Shown here one piece after another: positions 20,012 to 23,423 of a stretch of 23,423 bases of DNA. The translations under genes were made by a program, and so were the position numbers. This DNA comes from Triparma columacea. Lineage: Eukaryota > Sar > Bolidophyceae > Parmales > Triparmaceae. The notes under the pieces were generated by a model. The model made no database searches and was not told where the DNA came from. It saw only the letters and a list, made by a program, of their open reading frames with translations. Within the stretch, counting starts at the first letter, position 1. Each line of letters starts with the position of its first letter. The DNA lies in the NCBI GenBank assembly GCA_030267965.1, contig BRYA01000121.1:1-23423 (forward strand). Reading direction: 5' to 3'.

Positions 20012-20224
20012 AATTCACTTATGTTTGTAAATCCAAAAATGTGCAGATGAATTCCCGAATCGCCTCCTCCCCCCTGATCATCGCCCCGTCGCTCCCTCTT
20101 GTCCCAATAAGTTTTTACGTAGGAATCCTAGAACGTTTTTTTACTTTTTCTCAGAAAGCCAATTAATTGAGGGAGCAAAAGAAAACCTCTTTTTCTCTGT
20201 AGTAATTTCTTGGGTTATCGTGCA
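20012..20224. repeat. Duplicated 3' flank of zinc-finger gene 1
   Basis: The sequence after the stop (TAAAATTCA..TGTAAATCCAAAAATGTGCAG..CATCGCCCCGTCGCTCCCTCTTGTCCC) recurs after gene 2 (21134-21300) and, more diverged, after gene 3 (22584-22700). The duplicated unit therefore contains leader, gene and 3' region. No coding feature is seen. Confidence 0.75.
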
Positions 20225-20385
20225 CAAAACCCTGTGATTTTGACATTTGCGGTGTCTGTCGTATTTCATCAACGATTTCCCTCGATTTCCTACCGATCCT
20301 CCTCATTTTGGGATCTGCAAGTGCTTGCCCCTAACATCCCCGAAGATCTCACTCCCTGGAAGGCCTTTTTGATGGAGGTTCAGGA
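20225..20385. repeat. Duplicated 5' leader of zinc-finger unit 2
   Basis: Homologous to 18924-19080, with one extra G near 20311 that shifts the reading frame relative to copy 1. The I-P-E-D-L-T-P-W-K-A portion remains in frame with the fingers. Confidence 0.65.
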
Positions 20386-20392
20386 TACGGTA

Positions 20393-21133
20393 ATGGGGAA
20401 CTTGGCGAAGATAGAGGAGACAACAACGAAGGAGGAGAGGAGTAGGGTTAAAATAGAGCTTCCTAATGGTTATGGTGATCTTGATCAGGCAGGTTGCAAG
20501 GTGGAAGATGTTGAGGGTGAGAGTAGCTTTGAGGATGTTTGTGGGGTGTGTAAGGAGGAGGAGGGTAGTGAAGAGGAGGAAGGGGGGGGTAGGGAGGAGG
20601 AGGACGAATGTCTAGTCTCGATTGATGAGGATAGTGACGAAGAAGCAGAAGTCGAAGAGCAAGCTGTGGGTAGTATGAAGGATGGGAAGAAGTTTGTTTG
20701 TAGTAAGCGTGGATGCAGCTACAGGACAAACAAGAAATTTTGCCTCAAGCAGCATCATGCAAATATCCACAATGAAAACGTGATCTGGCACCACTGTGAG
20801 GACTGCGACTACAAAGCGAAGCAAAAAAGCAACCTCAAGCTGCATCGCGCATTGATCCACAATAAAAACGTGACCTGGCACCACTGTGAGGACTGCAACT
20901 ACAAAGCGAAGCGAAAAGGCAAACTCAAGCAGCATCGCGCATCCATCCACAATGAAAATGTGACCTGGCACCACTGTGAGGACTGCGACTACAAAGCGAA
21001 GCAAAAAGGTCATCTCAAGATACATCGCGCAGATATACACAACAAAAACGTGACCTGGCACCACTGTGTGGACTGCGACTACAAAGCGAAGCACAAAGGC
21101 TCTCTCAAACGCCATGTCGCCTCAATGCACTAA
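20393..21133 (+). CDS. C2H2 zinc-finger protein 2 of tandem array (5 fingers)
   Basis: The start at 20393 (M-G-N-L) is set by conservation with the sister genes and gives 246 aa. The frame is open back to 20210 (307 aa), but there the leader reads in a different frame from copy 1 because of an extra G near 20311. Same plan as its neighbours: R-V-K-I-E-L-P-N-G-Y-G, C-G-V-C-K, acidic stretch, D-G-K-K-F-V-C, then five fingers. Contact positions (-1,2,3,6): KFCQ, QSNL, RGKQ, QGHI, HGSR. It lacks two fingers of the seven-finger sisters, which fits loss or gain of 90-nt units by unequal exchange. No effector domain is seen. Confidence 0.8.
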   Translation: MGNLAKIEETTTKEERSRVKIELPNGYGDLDQAGCKVEDVEGESSFEDVCGVCKEEEGSEEEEGGGREEEDECLVSIDEDSDEEAEVEEQAVGSMKDGKKFVCSKRGCSYRTNKKFCLKQHHANIHNENVIWHHCEDCDYKAKQKSNLKLHRALIHNKNVTWHHCEDCNYKAKRKGKLKQHRASIHNENVTWHHCEDCDYKAKQKGHLKIHRADIHNKNVTWHHCVDCDYKAKHKGSLKRHVASMH

Positions 21134-21332
21134 AATTCAGTTACGTTGTAAATCCAAAAATGTGCAGATAAATTCCCGAATCACCCCCTCCCCCCTGATC
21201 ATCGCCCCGTCGCTCCCTCTTGTCCCAATAAGTTTAGTTTAGACGTAGGAATCCTAAAGGACGTTTTTGGACTTTTTCTCAGAAAATCAATTAATTCTTG
21301 AGCCTCTTTAGATATTTTCTTTGATACGTTTA
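21134..21332. repeat. Duplicated 3' flank of zinc-finger gene 2
   Basis: Close copy of 20012-20190, with a small AGTTT insertion near 21233. No coding feature is seen. Confidence 0.75.
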
Positions 21333-21488
21333 CAAAACCCTGTGATTTTGACATCTGCGGTTTTGGCCGTATTTCATCAACGATTTCCCTTAATTTCATC
21401 GCGATCCTTCTCATTTTGGATCTGTAAGTGCTTGTCCCTACATCCCCGAAGATCTCACTCCCTGGAAGGCCATTTTCAAGGAGCTTCA
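21333..21488. repeat. Duplicated 5' leader of zinc-finger unit 3
   Basis: Homologous to the other two leaders. It has CTGTAAGTG where they have CTGCAAGTG, and lacks one A in the CTAACATCC string, so the conserved protein reading is lost. Confidence 0.65.
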
Positions 21489-21497
21489 AGGACCGTT

Positions 21498-22583
21498 ATG
21501 GGGAACTTGAAGAAGATGGGAGATACAACAACGAAGGAGGAGATGAGTAGGGTTAAAATAGAGCTTCCCACAGGTTATGGTGAGGTTGATCAGGCAGGTT
21601 GCAAGGTGGAGGATGTTGAGGGTGAGAGAAGCTTTGAGGAATGGGGGGGTGGTGGTGTTGGGGAGTTCGTTTGCTTGTACAGCGACGAGGAGGAAGAGGA
21701 GCATGAGAAAGAAAGGGAGGTAGAGGCGGAAGGCTCATTGCTTTGTGGGGTGTGTAAGGAGGAGGAGGGTAGGGAGGAGGATGAAGTGGATTTTTGTTCG
21801 ATAGACTCTAACAGCGACAACAGCGAAGAGGAGGAGGAGGGGGATGGGGATGGGGAGGAGGACGACGAGGAGGACGAGGATCTAGTCTCGATTGATGAGG
21901 ATAGTGACGAAGAGGCAGAAGTCGAAGAACAAGCTATGGGTAGTGTGAAGGATGGGAAGAAGTTTGTTTGTAGTGAACCTGGATGCAGCTACAGGACAAA
22001 TCGTAAACATAGCCTGAAGCAGCATCGTGCAAGTATCCACAATGAAAACGTGATCTGGCACCACTGTGAGGACTGCGACTACAAAGCGAAGCAAATAAGC
22101 AACCTCAAGAGGCATCGCGCATACATCCACAATAAAAACGTGACCTGGCACCGCTGTGAGGACTGCGACTACAAAGCGAAGCGAAAAGGCACTCTCGAGA
22201 GGCATCGAGCATCCATCCACAACAAACACGTGACCTGGCACCACTGTGAGGACTGCGACTACAAAGCGAAGCGAAAAGGTCATCTCAAGATGCATCGTGC
22301 ATTCATCCACAATGAAAACGTGACCTGGCACCACTGTGAAGACTGCGACTACAAAGCGAAGGAAAAAAGCCAACTCAAGCAGCACCGCGCATTCAACCAC
22401 AATAAAAACGTGACCTGGTACCACTGTGAGGACTGCGACTACAAAGCGAAGCAAAAAGCCAACCTCAAGAAGCATCGCGCGTTCATCCACAACAAAAACG
22501 TGACCTGGTACCACTGTGAGGACTGCGACTACAAAACCAAACAAAATGTCAATCTCAAACGACATGTCGCCTCAAAGCACTAA
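21498..22583 (+). CDS. C2H2 zinc-finger protein 3 of tandem array (7 fingers, long acidic region)
   Basis: The start at 21498 (M-G-N-L) is set by conservation and gives 361 aa. The frame extends upstream to 21321 (420 aa), but the leader there has an indel and does not keep the protein reading of copy 1. The region between R-V-K-I-E-L-P-T-G-Y-G and the fingers is longer than in the sisters. It contains an inserted stretch with Y-S-D-E-E-E-E-E and long Glu/Asp runs (about residues 65-145). Seven fingers follow at a 30-residue period. Contact positions (-1,2,3,6): RHSQ, QSNR, RGTR, RGHM, ESQQ, QANK, QVNR. The gene ends in H-V-A-S-K-H like copy 2. A nucleic-acid-binding regulator is the likely role, with no specific target known. 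Confidence 0.8.
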   Translation: MGNLKKMGDTTTKEEMSRVKIELPTGYGEVDQAGCKVEDVEGERSFEEWGGGGVGEFVCLYSDEEEEEHEKEREVEAEGSLLCGVCKEEEGREEDEVDFCSIDSNSDNSEEEEEGDGDGEEDDEEDEDLVSIDEDSDEEAEVEEQAMGSVKDGKKFVCSEPGCSYRTNRKHSLKQHRASIHNENVIWHHCEDCDYKAKQISNLKRHRAYIHNKNVTWHRCEDCDYKAKRKGTLERHRASIHNKHVTWHHCEDCDYKAKRKGHLKMHRAFIHNENVTWHHCEDCDYKAKEKSQLKQHRAFNHNKNVTWYHCEDCDYKAKQKANLKKHRAFIHNKNVTWYHCEDCDYKTKQNVNLKRHVASKH

Positions 22584-23423
22584 AATCCAGTACGTTTATA
22601 ATACAAAAAACAAAAAATTGCAGGTACATTCCAGAATCACCCCCTCCCCCCCCCGATCGTCGCCGTGTCGCTCCCTCTTGTCCCGATAAGATTTTTGGTT
22701 GGAAAAGAGGATCCCTTTTTAGATCTTTTTTTTGGCATTAAATGAATAATTTAATTAATTTTCCAATTTGATCACGACTCCGTCAGAAATTCCCCGTAAC
22801 GATCGCCCCCGCATAAAAACCTACGTATAACGTACATATACTCAACCTACCATCTGTTAGGGTTATTTTTTATGCTATAAAGGGGCATTTATTACACTAT
22901 ATAGGGGTCATTTATTACACGTTAACTATTTAGAGAGTACGATCCTAAATAGTTAAGAGCGATTTTGGCCCAAAATCTACCTACCTACCTAGTGCATAGT
23001 GCCTAAATCCAAGGTTCAGCCTGCCCCTTGGAAGAAGGATAAATTTGAGCTTGTCATCGTTTTTGGAATTCCGAAACAAAATTCAAGGTCAATTTTATAC
23101 TAATATCGGGCGCCTTTACTGCTACGATCTCCTCATAAACTCAAATCTTGCTATTGTTGTACGACCCATTGATTTTTGGCTCACATACGCCCCCAAATGT
23201 GGAGAAAATAGAGCTCTCACTCATATGCTTGTTCGTAATCGACCCAATTGTTTTGTGCAATTATTTGGCCATCACAGAGATATATCAATATAACTACTGT
23301 CGATATGGGGACACACTTAAGGTTACTACCATTGCAAGGGCACTTACACCTCCTAGACGTCACAAAGAGGATATATTGGACACTTTTCTAACTCTCTCCA
23401 ATCGGCCTCGCAGCAAAATAATA
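22584..23423. other. Mostly AT-rich downstream region without a supported gene
   Basis: The first ~120 nt is the third copy of the zinc-finger 3' flank. The rest is AT-rich. Two imperfect ~22-nt direct repeats built around GGGG(T)CATTTATTACAC lie at 22882-22920. An open frame at 23045-23293 (82 codons) has no recognisable motif, and neighbouring frames are broken, so a degraded gene or repeat remnant is possible but not shown. Confidence 0.4.
22922..22956. repeat. Perfect 12-bp inverted repeat (hairpin)
   Basis: Arms TTAACTATTTAG (22922-22933) and CTAAATAGTTAA (22945-22956) are separated by 11 nt. It could be a palindromic protein-binding site or the trace of a small mobile element. No element ends were identified. 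Confidence 0.6.

Noticed and set aside
19310..22565. Long minus-strand open frames opposite the zinc fingers (19310-19993, 20612-21115, 21882-22565) with a repeating V-V-P-G-H-V-F-I-V pattern
   Set aside because: They mirror the 90-nt finger repeat exactly; the periodic codons of the real fingers happen to lack stops on the other strand.
19410..22570. Regularly spaced direct repeats that superficially resemble a CRISPR or satellite array
   Set aside because: The 90-nt period is coding, with conserved Cys and His codons; there are no spacers.

Overview
This is nuclear DNA from a eukaryote. Several genes are split by short spliceosomal introns (about 80-350 nt) with GT..AG ends. Donors are mostly GTGAG, two introns carry a perfect TACTAAC branch-point string, and gene order is mixed on both strands with no operon logic. 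The START-domain and zinc-finger families resemble lineage-expanded families I associate with photosynthetic stramenopiles, possibly a bolidophyte such as Triparma. That assignment is from memory and is not proven by the window.

Layout. (1) 102-6008, minus: one uninterrupted 1,968-residue gene with two START-like lipid-binding modules, a remnant of a third, and two tandem copies of a membrane module resembling XK-related (Xkr) proteins. (2) 6920-9314, minus: a five-exon EF-hand protein of about 512 residues with a cysteine cluster near its N-terminus. (3) 9833-14188, plus: a nine-exon gene of 1,094 residues whose C-terminal half resembles the p101 adapter of class IB PI3-kinase. It starts 518 bp from the EF-hand gene in a head-to-head arrangement. 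(4) 14334-16593, minus: a four-exon golgin-like coiled-coil protein ending in a GRIP domain, tail-to-tail with gene 3. (5) 16594-17768: low-complexity TG/CA- and GA-rich spacer. (6) 17785-18779, minus: a second copy of only the first two golgin exons, with reading frame and splice sites intact. (7) 18833-22583, plus: three tandem C2H2 zinc-finger genes (7, 5 and 7 fingers) sharing duplicated leaders and 3' flanks. (8) 22584-23423: mostly AT-rich sequence with a hairpin and short direct repeats and no convincing gene.

The genes do not form a single pathway. Several do touch membrane lipid and trafficking biology: a START/Xkr-like fusion, a possible PI3K adapter and a Golgi tether. Two local duplication histories stand out: the partial golgin copy, which may act as an alternative set of 5' exons, and the zinc-finger array, in which finger differences fall largely at DNA-contact positions. 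All gene models were joined by hand from splice signals and reading phase, and all family names come from motif recognition without a database search.
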